From an uncultured Treponema sp. (GTDB lineage: Bacteria > Spirochaetota > Spirochaetia > Treponematales > Treponemataceae): DNA of 64,000 nt. Below are positions 14,842-23,928 of this stretch, piece by piece. How positions within the stretch are numbered: position 1 is the stretch's first letter; every line of letters starts with the position of its first letter. The translations under genes and the position numbers were made by a program. The notes beneath the pieces are model-generated. The model had not been told where the DNA came from, did not search any database, and saw only the letters and a program-made list of their open reading frames with translations. Where the stretch lies: the NCBI GenBank assembly GCA_937890485.1, contig CALBXN010000119.1, positions 1-64,000 of the forward strand, in the 5' to 3' direction.

Positions 14842-15054
14842 ATGTGCGAAGAATGCAGAATGATACCATGTCATCCAAGATGCCCTAACGCTACACGAAA
14901 AGTCCGTGGTCAATGTGATCAATGTGGCGAAGAATTATATGAAGATGAATACTATTACACAGATGATGGAGGTTATACATATTGTTCCGAAGAATGTGCT
15001 ATTAAAGCTAATGGTATAAGAGAAACTGAATGGGAAGAAGAGGAACGATATTAG
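14842..15054 (+). CDS. Small zinc-finger protein
   Basis: 70 residues with CEEC and CHPRCP at the start, then CDQCGEELYEDEYYY and YCSEEC, so two possible zinc clusters and an acidic C-terminus. This resembles small phage zinc-finger proteins with no assigned role. GGGTGA precedes ATG. Confidence 0.6.
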   Translation: MCEECRMIPCHPRCPNATRKVRGQCDQCGEELYEDEYYYTDDGGYTYCSEECAIKANGIRETEWEEEERY

Positions 15055-15060
15055 TTGTAT

Positions 15061-15306
15061 ATGAAAAATGAGTTTTATATTTTAATTAACACGATTGATA
15101 AAGTAAAAGACTTTTCCAGCAAAGTATTAAATGTAACACCAGACATTGATATTATTGTCGGAAGGTATGTCATTGATGCAAAATCAATTATGGGATTATT
15201 CAGTGTTGATTTAAGCAAGCCTTTACTTTTCAAAATTCATTCAGATAGCGAAAATATTTGTAATGAAGTAAAAGAAAAGATTAAAGAATTTATTGTTGAG
15301 GTATAG
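15061..15306 (+). CDS. HPr-like small protein of unknown function
   Basis: 81 residues. The pattern INTIDKVKDFSSKV, VGRYVIDAKSIMGLFSVDLSKPLLFKI and CNEVKEKIKEFIVE resembles the HPr fold (a ..DAKSI.G...L.L pattern), common in phage and Firmicute small proteins. The active-site His of HPr is not visible, so phosphotransfer is unlikely. ATG 15061 chosen; TTG 15055 possible. Confidence 0.55.
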   Translation: MKNEFYILINTIDKVKDFSSKVLNVTPDIDIIVGRYVIDAKSIMGLFSVDLSKPLLFKIHSDSENICNEVKEKIKEFIVEV

Positions 15307-15309
15307 CAA

Positions 15310-16161
15310 ATGGCAATAGCAGATAAGTACTTGTATGAGGATATCGAAGTTATTTTAGGAAATGGATATTTAGACGAAAATCCACGTCCTAAATATAGCG
15401 ATGGGAAACCAGCTCATACAATTTCAGTAAACCAAGTGTTACGAAAATATGATTTAAGTAAAGGCGAATTTCCAATTTGCTCACTTAGAAAAGTAGCATG
15501 GAAAACAGGTATTAGAGAAATATTTACAATATTCCAGAAACCAACAAACGTAATTTCAGAGATGGAAGATATGAAAGTTACTTGGTGGAAAGATTGGGAT
15601 ATTGGAGATGGAACTATTGGAAAAAGATATGGCTACACGGTTAAACATTATGATTTAGTGAATAACTTACTGGAAGATATCAAAAAAGATCCATTTGGAA
15701 GAAGAAAAATTATGTCATTGTGGCAAGAAGAGGATTTGAGAGGATCGGATGGTCTTGCTCCATGTGCATTCCTTACAATGTGGAATGTCAGAAAAACTAA
15801 GAGTGAATATTATCTTGATATGACTCTTGTTCAACGCTCTGGTGATATGCTTACTGCTTCTGGTGCTGGTCAAGTGAATGAAGTACAGTACGCAGCATTA
15901 TTAATGATGATTGCAAGACATTGCAATATGAAACCGGGAGTTTTTGCACACTATGTTCAAAATGAACAGATCTATGACAGACATATCGAAGTTGCAAATG
16001 CAATCAAAGAAAGATTTGAGGAAAATGAAGAAAATCTTGTGCAGCCTACAATGATTTTAAACCCAATCAAAACAAACTTCTTTGATTTTGATATTGATGA
16101 TTTTAAATTGATAAATTATAAACCACTAGAGCCAAACTTTAAACTTGATTTAGGAATTTAG
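15310..16161 (+). CDS. thyA: Thymidylate synthase (ThyA family)
   Basis: 283 residues. LAPCAFLTMW carries the catalytic Cys (compare PPCH in ThyA). QRSGDMLTASGAGQVNEVQYAA corresponds to QRS.D...G.PFNI..Y with the dUMP-reading Asn retained. YVQNEQIYDRH corresponds to the D.HIY.NH block. This is a divergent ThyA-type enzyme, but the kept Asn favours dUMP methylation over dCMP hydroxymethylation. It uses methylene-tetrahydrofolate, which fits the DHFR gene 8 bases later, and feeds dTMP to phage DNA synthesis. GAGG precedes ATG. Confidence 0.85.
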   Translation: MAIADKYLYEDIEVILGNGYLDENPRPKYSDGKPAHTISVNQVLRKYDLSKGEFPICSLRKVAWKTGIREIFTIFQKPTNVISEMEDMKVTWWKDWDIGDGTIGKRYGYTVKHYDLVNNLLEDIKKDPFGRRKIMSLWQEEDLRGSDGLAPCAFLTMWNVRKTKSEYYLDMTLVQRSGDMLTASGAGQVNEVQYAALLMMIARHCNMKPGVFAHYVQNEQIYDRHIEVANAIKERFEENEENLVQPTMILNPIKTNFFDFDIDDFKLINYKPLEPNFKLDLGI

Positions 16162-16169
16162 GAGAAAAC

Positions 16170-16667
16170 ATGGTATCAGCAATAGTATGTTGCGATAATA
16201 ACTGGGGTATTGGTAGAAACGGTAAATTACTTGTCAATATCCCAGAGGATATGAAATTCTTTCGTGAAACAACCAATGGAAAAATTATTGTAATGGGAAG
16301 TAAGACTTGGGATTCATTACCAAATAAACCATTACCCAACAGACTGAATTTGGTTGCAACAAGCAGAGAACCTGTTGGGAAAGAACATGGTTGTTTTGTA
16401 AGCTATGAATTTGTAAAAGAATATGTAAAATCCAAAGGATTACAGAATAACGATATAGTAATCATTGGTGGTGGACAAATCTATAAATCACTACTCAAAT
16501 ATTGTGATGAAGTATATGTTACAAAGGTTTATGAAAACTTTGAAGCAGACACATATTTCCCAAATATCGATGAAACATTTGGGTGGGAAATATACGAAAA
16601 ATCTAACATGAAAGAATATAAAGGTATTAAATACCAGTTTATAAAGTATAGGAGAAAGAGCTTATAG
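16170..16667 (+). CDS. Dihydrofolate reductase
   Basis: 165 residues with the whole DHFR pattern: AIVCCDNNWGIGRNGKL, IPEDMKFFR, VMGSKTWDSLP.KPLPNR, and VIIGGGQIYKSLL (NADPH site). It regenerates tetrahydrofolate from dihydrofolate produced by ThyA. AGGAG precedes ATG and the gene sits between thyA and the kinase fusion in one transcript. Confidence 0.92.
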   Translation: MVSAIVCCDNNWGIGRNGKLLVNIPEDMKFFRETTNGKIIVMGSKTWDSLPNKPLPNRLNLVATSREPVGKEHGCFVSYEFVKEYVKSKGLQNNDIVIIGGGQIYKSLLKYCDEVYVTKVYENFEADTYFPNIDETFGWEIYEKSNMKEYKGIKYQFIKYRRKSL

Positions 16668-16668
16668 G

Positions 16669-17790
16669 ATGATTTGTTTGATTGGTGGTAGTGCATCTGG
16701 CAAATCCACAGTAGAGAAAATTCTATGTAAAGAATATGGATTTGCCAAACTTACATCTTACACTACCAGAAAACCTAGAGATGGTGAAATCGATGGAATA
16801 GATTATCACTTTATCTCAGAAGAAGAGTTTATTGAGAAAGAAAAACTAGGATTTTTTGCTGAATCTGCAGTTTATAATGGTTGGAGATATGGAAGTGCAA
16901 TAGAAGATTGTACAGATGATAAGGTAGCCGTATTAACTCCACATGGATTTAGACAATTAAAGAAAAATCCTAATTTAGATATTGTTAGTTTTTATTTTAA
17001 TGTGCCACGTAGAGACAGACTTGTTAAGATCTTACAACGTGGAGATAATATTGAAGAGGCAAAACGCAGAGATGCATCTGATGTTGGTCAATTCGATGGA
17101 TGTGAGGATGAAGTAGATTATGTACTTGCAAATCCAGGCTACGAAATTAGACCTGAGTTTATGGCAAAAAAAGTTTACTTTATGTATAACTCACATTTAA
17201 ATAATCTAAAAACAAACAAAAATAAAGGCAAACTAACGATACTGTGTGATGTAGACGAAGTTGTAAATGATTTAGTAGAAAAGATTTTGGTTAGATACAA
17301 CGAAAAATATAACGATAATGTAAAAGTCGATGACATCACAGATTTTTATATAAAGCCATTTTTAAAAGAAGAATGCAAAGATGTATTTGCTGAATTTTGT
17401 ACAGATGAATTTTTAAAAACATTAGAAGTGCAGCCAAAGGCAAAAGAAGTAATTGATGGGCTTATGAAAAAACATAATTTTTACTTTTTAACATCAACAC
17501 ATCCTTCAAATGTAAATGCAAAACATAGATGGCTTAGTAACTTGTTCCCAGCTTATACACAGAAAAATTTAATCATCTGCATGGATAAAAGTCTTGTTCA
17601 TGGCGATGTTCTCATAGATGATAACTTAAATAATCTTAGTGATTCAGTAAAGTACAATTTAATATTCGACAAACCGTGGAATAGACAGTGTGGGTGTTTT
17701 AATTTCAAAACTTTCAGGGTGAAAGATTGGGAAGAAATTGAGAAATACATTTGTTCACTGGAGGAATCAACGCAAGATGATAGTTATTAA
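16669..17790 (+). CDS. Guanylate kinase-like / 5'(3')-deoxyribonucleotidase-like fusion
   Basis: 373 residues in two enzymes. Residues 1-180: GGSASGKST (P-loop) and SYTTRKPRDGEIDGIDYHF, the GMP-binding loop of guanylate kinases. Residues about 187-365: HAD-type nucleotidase with LCDVDEVVND (D.D nucleophile), FLTSTHPS and VLIDDNLNN (DD), like the NT5C-type 5'(3')-deoxyribonucleotidases. One part phosphorylates (d)GMP and the other removes phosphate, so the pair may set the pool of one dNMP, for example as a salvage or exclusion switch; that is inference. The 3' end overlaps nrdD by 14 bases. Confidence 0.8.
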   Translation: MICLIGGSASGKSTVEKILCKEYGFAKLTSYTTRKPRDGEIDGIDYHFISEEEFIEKEKLGFFAESAVYNGWRYGSAIEDCTDDKVAVLTPHGFRQLKKNPNLDIVSFYFNVPRRDRLVKILQRGDNIEEAKRRDASDVGQFDGCEDEVDYVLANPGYEIRPEFMAKKVYFMYNSHLNNLKTNKNKGKLTILCDVDEVVNDLVEKILVRYNEKYNDNVKVDDITDFYIKPFLKEECKDVFAEFCTDEFLKTLEVQPKAKEVIDGLMKKHNFYFLTSTHPSNVNAKHRWLSNLFPAYTQKNLIICMDKSLVHGDVLIDDNLNNLSDSVKYNLIFDKPWNRQCGCFNFKTFRVKDWEEIEKYICSLEESTQDDSY

Positions 17791-20005
17791 ACGTGATGGA
17801 AGAAAGGCAGAATTCAACCCTAAAAAGGTTGAAAATGCCATTCTGAAAGCCTTTGTAGAAATTGACAAAGAGACAACACAAGCTGCAATTCACAAATCAA
17901 AAGATATTGCACAACATATTTCATCATTAGATAGAGAAGAAATCAATGTTGAAGAAATTCAAGATTTAGTAGAAAACAAACTCATGGCAAGCAATAGAAA
18001 AGATGTGGCAAGAGCATACATTATTTATCGCAATGACAGAAGTCGTGCCAGAGAGAAAAACAGTAGAATTATGAAAGAAATTTCAGAAAAACTAACTGCA
18101 TCAAATGTACAAAATCAAAATGCAAATGTTGATGAAAAATCATTTGGTGGTCGAATGGGTGCAGTAAACAGTGAAGTATTAAAAAAATACGCACTTGATT
18201 ACTGTATGTCAGAAATGGCAAAAAACAATCATTTGAATAATCTTATCTATATTCATGATTTAGACCATTATGCTGTAGGTGATCACAACTGTTTATCAAT
18301 TCCTTTTGATAAGTTGCTTGCAAATGGATTTAATACAAGACAAACCGATGTAAGACCTGCTCAGTCAGTAAGCACAGCATTTCAGCTTGTAGCCGTTATT
18401 TTTCAGTTGCAGTCATTGCAGCAATTTGGTGGTGTAAGTGCAACACATCTTGACTGGACAATGATTCCATATGTAAGAAAGAGTTTTGCAAAACACTTTT
18501 TAGATGGAATTGAATGGATTTGTGATAACAATGTTGTATATGACAAAACAGAATTGTCAAAATTGCCTATCGATGCAGAAGCATATAAAGAACAGCCTAA
18601 AGCATGGGAATATGCAATGAAAATGACAGAGCGTGAGACATACCAAGCAGTTGAAGGTATGTATCATAACTTAAATACGCTTCAAAGTAGATCTGGAAAT
18701 CAATTGCCGTTTACAAGTGTAAACTATGGCACATGTACCATTCCTGAAGGAAGAATGGTAACAAAAGCGTTATTAGAAGTTTCAATTAAAGGAATTGGCA
18801 AATTCCATAAAACGTCAATTTTTCCATGTGGAATTTTCCAATGCATGAAAGGTGTAAATAGAGCACCTGGAGATCCAAACTATGATTTATTCAGACTTGC
18901 ATTGAAATCAACTGCACAAAGATTATATCCAAATTATGCAAATGTTGATTGGTCTGGAAACAACGGATATGACATTGATGATCCGCAAACATATTTTAGC
19001 ACAATGGGTTGTAGAACAGCTAATGGTTTCGATATCAATGGATTTGGTCAGCTCAAAGATGGTCGTGGTAATATTTGCCCAGTAACAATCATTATGCCGA
19101 CATTGGCAATGCAAGCAAAAGAATTTTCTAATAGCATAAAAGAGTTTCAGAATAATAAAGAGGACGATAATACAGTAGAGTATTTTATGTCGTTGCTTGA
19201 CACAAAAATTCATGAAGCAAAAGATATGTTACTTGAAAGATTCGAATGGATTTGTAGCCAATCACCAGATTCAGCAAAATTCATGTACGAAAATGGACTG
19301 ATGGAAGGGTATGTTGAAGAAGAAGGAATTCGTTCTGCATTAAAACATGGAACTATTGTAATTGGTCAGTTAGGTTTAGCAGAAACATTAGAAATCCTTA
19401 TTGGTTGTAATCATACAACAGAAAAAGGAATGGAACTCGCTAAACGAATTGAACAGTTGTTCAAAGACAGATGTACAGAATTCAAGGAGAAATATAAATT
19501 AAATTTTGGTGTTTACTATACTCCGGCTGAAAATCTTTGTTTCACTGCAATGAAGAAATTCCAGGAAAAATATGGTGTAATCAAAAATGTTTCCGACAAA
19601 AAATTCTTCACAAATAGTATTCACGTTCCTGTATGGGTTGAAATCAATCCAATGGAAAAGATTGATATTGAATCACAATTAACAGGGTATAGTTCTGCTG
19701 GCTGCATTACATATGTTGAATTACCAAGTTCAGCTAAAAACAATCTTGATGCACTTGAAACAATCGTAAATTATGCAATGGATCACGATATTCCATATTT
19801 CGCCATTAATGTGCCAAATGATACATGTGCAAATTGTGGATATTGTGACGAAATTGGTGATACATGCCCTATTTGTGGATGTGGAACTATTTTAAGATTG
19901 CGTAGAGTTACAGGCTATCTTACAGGTAATTATACAACTGCTTTCAATGATGGAAAAATTGAAGAAGTAGAAATGAGGGTAAAACATATTAAGGAGTTTG
20001 AATAA
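17777..20005 (+). CDS. nrdD: Anaerobic ribonucleoside-triphosphate reductase
   Basis: 742 residues. N-terminal ATP-cone VIKRDGRKAEFNPKKVENAI (allosteric), a central barrel, then the zinc site CANCGYCDEIG..CPICGCG and the C-terminal glycyl-radical loop RRVTGYLTG. It makes dNTPs from NTPs without oxygen using formate or a thiol. This marks an anaerobic host. ATG 17777 follows GGAGG and begins MIVIKRDGRK as in other NrdD; the frame is open upstream inside the previous gene. The stop overlaps nrdG's ATG. Confidence 0.95.
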   Translation: MIVIKRDGRKAEFNPKKVENAILKAFVEIDKETTQAAIHKSKDIAQHISSLDREEINVEEIQDLVENKLMASNRKDVARAYIIYRNDRSRAREKNSRIMKEISEKLTASNVQNQNANVDEKSFGGRMGAVNSEVLKKYALDYCMSEMAKNNHLNNLIYIHDLDHYAVGDHNCLSIPFDKLLANGFNTRQTDVRPAQSVSTAFQLVAVIFQLQSLQQFGGVSATHLDWTMIPYVRKSFAKHFLDGIEWICDNNVVYDKTELSKLPIDAEAYKEQPKAWEYAMKMTERETYQAVEGMYHNLNTLQSRSGNQLPFTSVNYGTCTIPEGRMVTKALLEVSIKGIGKFHKTSIFPCGIFQCMKGVNRAPGDPNYDLFRLALKSTAQRLYPNYANVDWSGNNGYDIDDPQTYFSTMGCRTANGFDINGFGQLKDGRGNICPVTIIMPTLAMQAKEFSNSIKEFQNNKEDDNTVEYFMSLLDTKIHEAKDMLLERFEWICSQSPDSAKFMYENGLMEGYVEEEGIRSALKHGTIVIGQLGLAETLEILIGCNHTTEKGMELAKRIEQLFKDRCTEFKEKYKLNFGVYYTPAENLCFTAMKKFQEKYGVIKNVSDKKFFTNSIHVPVWVEINPMEKIDIESQLTGYSSAGCITYVELPSSAKNNLDALETIVNYAMDHDIPYFAINVPNDTCANCGYCDEIGDTCPICGCGTILRLRRVTGYLTGNYTTAFNDGKIEEVEMRVKHIKEFE

Positions 20006-20511
20006 TGAACTACCATAATATAACTTATCCAGATTTAAATAATGGAATCGGCTTGAGAGTTACTTTGTGGCTCTCAGGCTGTGACAATAGATGCAAAGGT
20101 TGCCATAATCCTCAAACATGGGATAAGAATAGTGGCATAAAATTTGACGATACAACCAAGAAAAAACTATTTGATGTTTTATCCAAAGACTATATAGAAG
20201 GAATAACATTTTCAGGTGGCGATCCACTACATGAAAATAATATCGCAGAAGTAAATGAACTTATTAATGAAATAAGAGAAAAATATCCCCATAAAACTAT
20301 ATGGCTATTCACTGGAAATACCTTAGAAAATATTTATAAAGAGAAATCAATAAGAAAAGAAATTGTTGAAAAATGCGATATTCTAGTTGATGGAAAATTT
20401 ATAGAAGAGCAAAAAGATTTATCTTTAGCATGGCGAGGTAGCAAAAATCAGAGAGTAATAGATATACAAAAAACATTGAGAAATGAAAAAATTATGTTGT
20501 ACGTAGAATAA
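20005..20511 (+). CDS. nrdG: Anaerobic ribonucleotide reductase-activating protein (radical SAM)
   Basis: 168 residues. LWLSGCDNRCKGCHNPQTWD gives the C-x3-C-x2-C cluster that binds the 4Fe-4S of radical SAM enzymes. ITFSGGDPL is the SAM-binding GGD motif. It makes the glycyl radical on NrdD. Starts at TAATG with nrdD, so the two are made in step. Confidence 0.95.
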   Translation: MNYHNITYPDLNNGIGLRVTLWLSGCDNRCKGCHNPQTWDKNSGIKFDDTTKKKLFDVLSKDYIEGITFSGGDPLHENNIAEVNELINEIREKYPHKTIWLFTGNTLENIYKEKSIRKEIVEKCDILVDGKFIEEQKDLSLAWRGSKNQRVIDIQKTLRNEKIMLYVE

Positions 20512-20524
20512 GGAGGACGAACCA

Positions 20525-21067
20525 ATGGGCAGAGGAAAGCCTAGTATGGCTGCCAATGTTGATAAAGAAGATATCATTACAACAGATGAAAATACAGGTT
20601 CAGTACCATTTTATCTGATTGATGACGAGTGGGGAATTGCTGCAGATGAATACTGTTATGCTTTATGTCGTGGGAAAATTGCACACAAAAAAGATATAGT
20701 AGATGGAAAAGAAGTAATCGTTTCCTATAAAAGATGGAGTAAAGTAAGTTACTATAATTCCATTTGGTCAGTATTAAAAGGATATGCAGAGAAAAAGGAG
20801 AAAATTGATTTAAGTCAATTGAAAACAACCGACATTGGCAAGATAGCTCAAATTTCTGAAACTATTAAAGTTATCGTAACAAATAAAATGAATGAGTATG
20901 TTTTCGATACTAATATAGAAGAGATTGGCAAACTTGAGCAAACAAAGAAAAAATTAATGAAAGAAGTAAAAGAAATAGCTGCTATGAAAGAGTCATTGCA
21001 AAAAGAGTATGACGAAACTATGGCACTGCTTAAACAAATACGAAGCGAAAAATTAAAAACGAAATAG
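20525..21067 (+). CDS. Phage protein with C-terminal coiled coil, unknown function
   Basis: 180 residues. N-terminal half: VPFYLIDDEWGIAADEYCYALCRGK and a Y.RW...YY.S...ALK-like stretch; from about residue 110 a long charged helix rich in K and E (coiled coil). Found in many Firmicute phages as an unnamed protein near dUTPase and replication genes. AGGAGG precedes ATG. Confidence 0.6.
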   Translation: MGRGKPSMAANVDKEDIITTDENTGSVPFYLIDDEWGIAADEYCYALCRGKIAHKKDIVDGKEVIVSYKRWSKVSYYNSIWSVLKGYAEKKEKIDLSQLKTTDIGKIAQISETIKVIVTNKMNEYVFDTNIEEIGKLEQTKKKLMKEVKEIAAMKESLQKEYDETMALLKQIRSEKLKTK

Positions 21068-21078
21068 GAGAAAGAAAT

Positions 21079-21630
21079 ATGGCAAAAAAGGTTGCAAAAT
21101 TTTATAAAGTTTCATTTGAACAATTCATGAAAGACTTCCTTGATACATTTAACGAAGCTAATATGTTAAAATATGGAATCCCACCATATAGTATAAATGA
21201 AGCTGCAGTTAAAAAAATCTGGGAAGATATTGAACTTCCAAAACGTGAAACCACTGGATCTGCCGGTCATGATTTTAAATCACCAATTACATTCACACTA
21301 AGACCAGGAGAAACAATTAAAATTCCTACAGGTATTAGAGTACAGATTCATGAAGATTGGGTATTGAAATGTTATCCTCGTAGTGGTCTTGGATTTAAGT
21401 ATCGCTTACAGTTAAATAACACAGTAGGAATTATTGACAGTGACTATTTCTATTCTGACAATGAAGGTCATATGTTTGCAAAAATCACAAATGACACTAA
21501 TGAAGGAAAAGAATTCACAATTGAAGCCGGAAAAGGATTCATGCAAGGTATCTTTGTTGAATATGGCGTTACAGAAGATGATAACCCTACAAAGAAAAGA
21601 AATGGTGGCTTTGGTAGTACAGATAAATAA
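21079..21630 (+). CDS. dut: dUTPase (dUTP diphosphatase)
   Basis: 183 residues with the trimeric dUTPase motifs: GSAGHDF (motif 1), PRSGLGFK (motif 2), NTVGIIDSDYF (motif 3) and NGGFGSTDK (motif 5, C-terminal lid). An N-terminal extension of about 60 residues precedes motif 1. It clears dUTP and supplies dUMP for ThyA. AGGAG precedes ATG. The 119 bases after the stop hold no clear hairpin. Confidence 0.93.
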   Translation: MAKKVAKFYKVSFEQFMKDFLDTFNEANMLKYGIPPYSINEAAVKKIWEDIELPKRETTGSAGHDFKSPITFTLRPGETIKIPTGIRVQIHEDWVLKCYPRSGLGFKYRLQLNNTVGIIDSDYFYSDNEGHMFAKITNDTNEGKEFTIEAGKGFMQGIFVEYGVTEDDNPTKKRNGGFGSTDK

Positions 21631-21749
21631 AGCATAATAATGTATTTTTTTGTTTTGGCTGTTTTATTTATTGATGTAAAGACTTTTACACCTAATAGAT
21701 AGAGCAGTCAACAACAGAAATAAACAAACATAAATAAAGTGGTGGTTGA

Positions 21750-21902
21750 ATGGAGAAAAATAAAAACACAATAGATGCACAAACAGGAGCATTAATACTT
21801 ATTGATATGCTGTATAAGCAACAACTAATTAATGAAAAAACATACAACAATATACAAGCTAAATATAACCAGAACGGAGATAAAAAAGCGATTGCAAGAT
21901 AG
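21750..21902 (+). CDS. Small SHOCT-like protein upstream of the recombinase
   Basis: 50 residues: IDAQTGALILIDMLYKQQLINEKTYNNI follows the L..L...G.I.E..Y..I pattern of SHOCT-like C-terminal peptides. GGTGG precedes ATG 21750. Small proteins like this often sit just before large serine recombinases in Firmicute elements and may serve as an accessory factor; role unproven. Its 3' end overlaps the recombinase promoter. Confidence 0.6.
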   Translation: MEKNKNTIDAQTGALILIDMLYKQQLINEKTYNNIQAKYNQNGDKKAIAR

Positions 21903-21920
21903 GCTTTTCTTATGTATAAT
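21892..21920 (+). promoter_or_regulatory. Promoter of the serine recombinase, with flanking direct repeats
   Basis: TTGCAA at 21892-21897, a 17-bp spacer, TATAAT at 21915-21920. The 11-mer AAGATAGGCTT occurs at 21896-21906 and again at 21930-21940 on either side of the -10 box, a plausible operator pair. Confidence 0.65.
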
Positions 21921-21968
21921 TAGAGTACAAAGATAGGCTTATTTTGTTATTTCAGAAAGGATGATATT

Positions 21969-23867
21969 ATGAACAATATACCTTACAATGTATTTAGTAC
22001 CGTTCTTGATAAAAATAGACAAAGAAAAATGTGTTTTTATGGGCGAGTTTCAACAGAGCACGAAGCTCAATTATCGGCATTGCAAAACCAGATGCAATGG
22101 TATGACGATCAATTAAAATATCACAGTAATTGGATTTTAGTAGATAGATATATCGATGAAGGTATTACAGGTACACAAGCAAAGAAAAGACCAGCTTTTT
22201 TGCGTATGATAGAAGATGCAAAAGCTGGTAAATTTGATTTAATCGTAACAAGAGAAGTATGTAGATTTGCACGTAATACAGTTGATACCTTAATTTATAC
22301 AAGAGAATTAAAAAATAAATACGGTATAGAAGTGTTTTTTGTAGAAGATAACATTTGGACAATGGATGGCGATGGAGAACTTCGACTGACAATCATGGCA
22401 ACATTGGCACAAGAAGAATCTCGAAAAACTTCAGAACGTGTAAAAGCTGGACAAAAGATTAGTAGAGATAATGGTGTTTTATATGGCAATGGAAATATTC
22501 TTGGATATGACCGTGTTGGAAAAACATATGTCATTAATGAAGAACAGGCACAAACAGTTCACATGATTGATGAAATGTATCTATCAGGAATGGGCGAAAG
22601 AAAAATAATGAATGAATTAATACGTCTAAAACGTAAAGATTCAAATGGAAATGTTAAGTGGAGTGTTTCAAAAATTGACCGTATTTTAAAACGAACTACT
22701 TATATGGGAGTATTAACTTATGGACAGTCATTTAGTAACAATTATCTTGAACAAAAACGTGTAAATAATAAAAATCCAGATTTTTACCAATATGCTGAAT
22801 TTGATTATCCGAGAATCAGAGAGCCAGAAGTACATTATCAAATTCAAAAATTAATGCAAGAAAGAACAAAAGTAATTCAGAATGGCGAGAAATGCAATGG
22901 AAAGAAAAAATCAGAAGATGTATGGTTAAGAAAGCTCAAATGTAATTGTGGTTCATCATTTAGAAAAAATAAATGGAGAACAAACAAAACAACAGGTGAA
23001 GTAGTATTTGGATATCAATGTTATAATCAAGTTAATTATGGCAGCAAAACTTTTAGAGAAAAGCAAGGGCTTGACACAGAGGGATATTGCGATATAAAAA
23101 TGATTGCAGATTGGAAACTTGACTTAATGGCAAAGGAAATTATCAGTGATATTTGGAAAGATAGAAGTGAATCGGTAATTCTTGCAATGCAAATGATAAT
23201 AGATTGCTATGAAAACGAACCTACTTCAGCACAAAAAGCAATCAAAGAAATAGAACTTAAAAAACAGAAAGTGCAAAACAGAATTAGTAATCTTATTGAA
23301 ATGAGAACAGATGGAGAAATTTCAAAAGATGAATATTTTATAATGAGAAAGAAACTTGATGATCAACTTACACAATTAAATGAAGAATTGGATTCTTATA
23401 AAGATGAAGTTGATACTGTAGAAACACTAAAAGACAAATTAAAAATTATAGAACAAGTACTGAATGAAACTATAGATTTCACACAACCTAAGTTACCAGA
23501 ATATATAATCGAGAGATTTATACAAAGGGTTACGCCTCTTGACAACAATATGTTCAAATGGTACATTTCAATTGATGGACTCAATGGCGATGGTGGCAAT
23601 CCAAACGATAATAACGAAGGTGAAGTTATCATTGGTGTTACTGGCAGAAGGGGTACAGCAAAAATAATAGATGAATGTGGAGAAATTAGCCTACCTACGT
23701 ACCAGAACAGCACAGGCAGCTATCGCACAAAGATAGGCGAATTATTAGTATATAATATCGTTATTCCTTTCGAAAATGCTAGAGCATATCGAAAAAGTTC
23801 AGGCAGATATTTACGTTGTAATCAGTGGGATGATATTTCATTAGAAGTTCACATTCAACTTTGGTAA
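21969..23867 (+). CDS. Large serine recombinase
   Basis: 632 residues. Resolvase N-terminal domain: FYGRVSTEHEAQLSALQNQ with the nucleophilic Ser, IDEGITGT, LIVTREVCRFARNT and MATLAQEESRKTSERVKAG. Then a recombinase domain (GILGYDRV-like, I..M...G.G...I...L), a zinc-binding region (CNCG...C near 330-365) and a coiled coil (about 420-510). It catalyses integration, excision or inversion at att-type sites. Its own promoter lies 49 bases upstream. It could be the phage integrase or act on the Dam switch, but nothing in the sequence links it to either. Confidence 0.93.
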   Translation: MNNIPYNVFSTVLDKNRQRKMCFYGRVSTEHEAQLSALQNQMQWYDDQLKYHSNWILVDRYIDEGITGTQAKKRPAFLRMIEDAKAGKFDLIVTREVCRFARNTVDTLIYTRELKNKYGIEVFFVEDNIWTMDGDGELRLTIMATLAQEESRKTSERVKAGQKISRDNGVLYGNGNILGYDRVGKTYVINEEQAQTVHMIDEMYLSGMGERKIMNELIRLKRKDSNGNVKWSVSKIDRILKRTTYMGVLTYGQSFSNNYLEQKRVNNKNPDFYQYAEFDYPRIREPEVHYQIQKLMQERTKVIQNGEKCNGKKKSEDVWLRKLKCNCGSSFRKNKWRTNKTTGEVVFGYQCYNQVNYGSKTFREKQGLDTEGYCDIKMIADWKLDLMAKEIISDIWKDRSESVILAMQMIIDCYENEPTSAQKAIKEIELKKQKVQNRISNLIEMRTDGEISKDEYFIMRKKLDDQLTQLNEELDSYKDEVDTVETLKDKLKIIEQVLNETIDFTQPKLPEYIIERFIQRVTPLDNNMFKWYISIDGLNGDGGNPNDNNEGEVIIGVTGRRGTAKIIDECGEISLPTYQNSTGSYRTKIGELLVYNIVIPFENARAYRKSSGRYLRCNQWDDISLEVHIQLW

Positions 23868-23883
23868 ATAAATGCGTAAAAAA

Positions 23884-23923
23884 ATAAGGGTTGTGGGAAA
23901 ATCAAAAATCCCATAACCCTTAT
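23884..23923. terminator. Bidirectional intrinsic terminator
   Basis: 15-bp stem ATAAGGGTTGTGGGA / TCCCATAACCCTTAT (one G.T pair) with a 10-base loop, A-rich on the left and U-rich on the right. It separates the convergent early (+) and late (-) blocks. Confidence 0.88.
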
Positions 23924-23928
23924 ATATT

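Noticed and set aside
21969..23867. Serine recombinase assigned to the Dam inversion
   Set aside because: Only 12 bp are shared exactly and no core dinucleotide pair with flanking half-sites typical of serine enzymes is visible; kept as possibility only.
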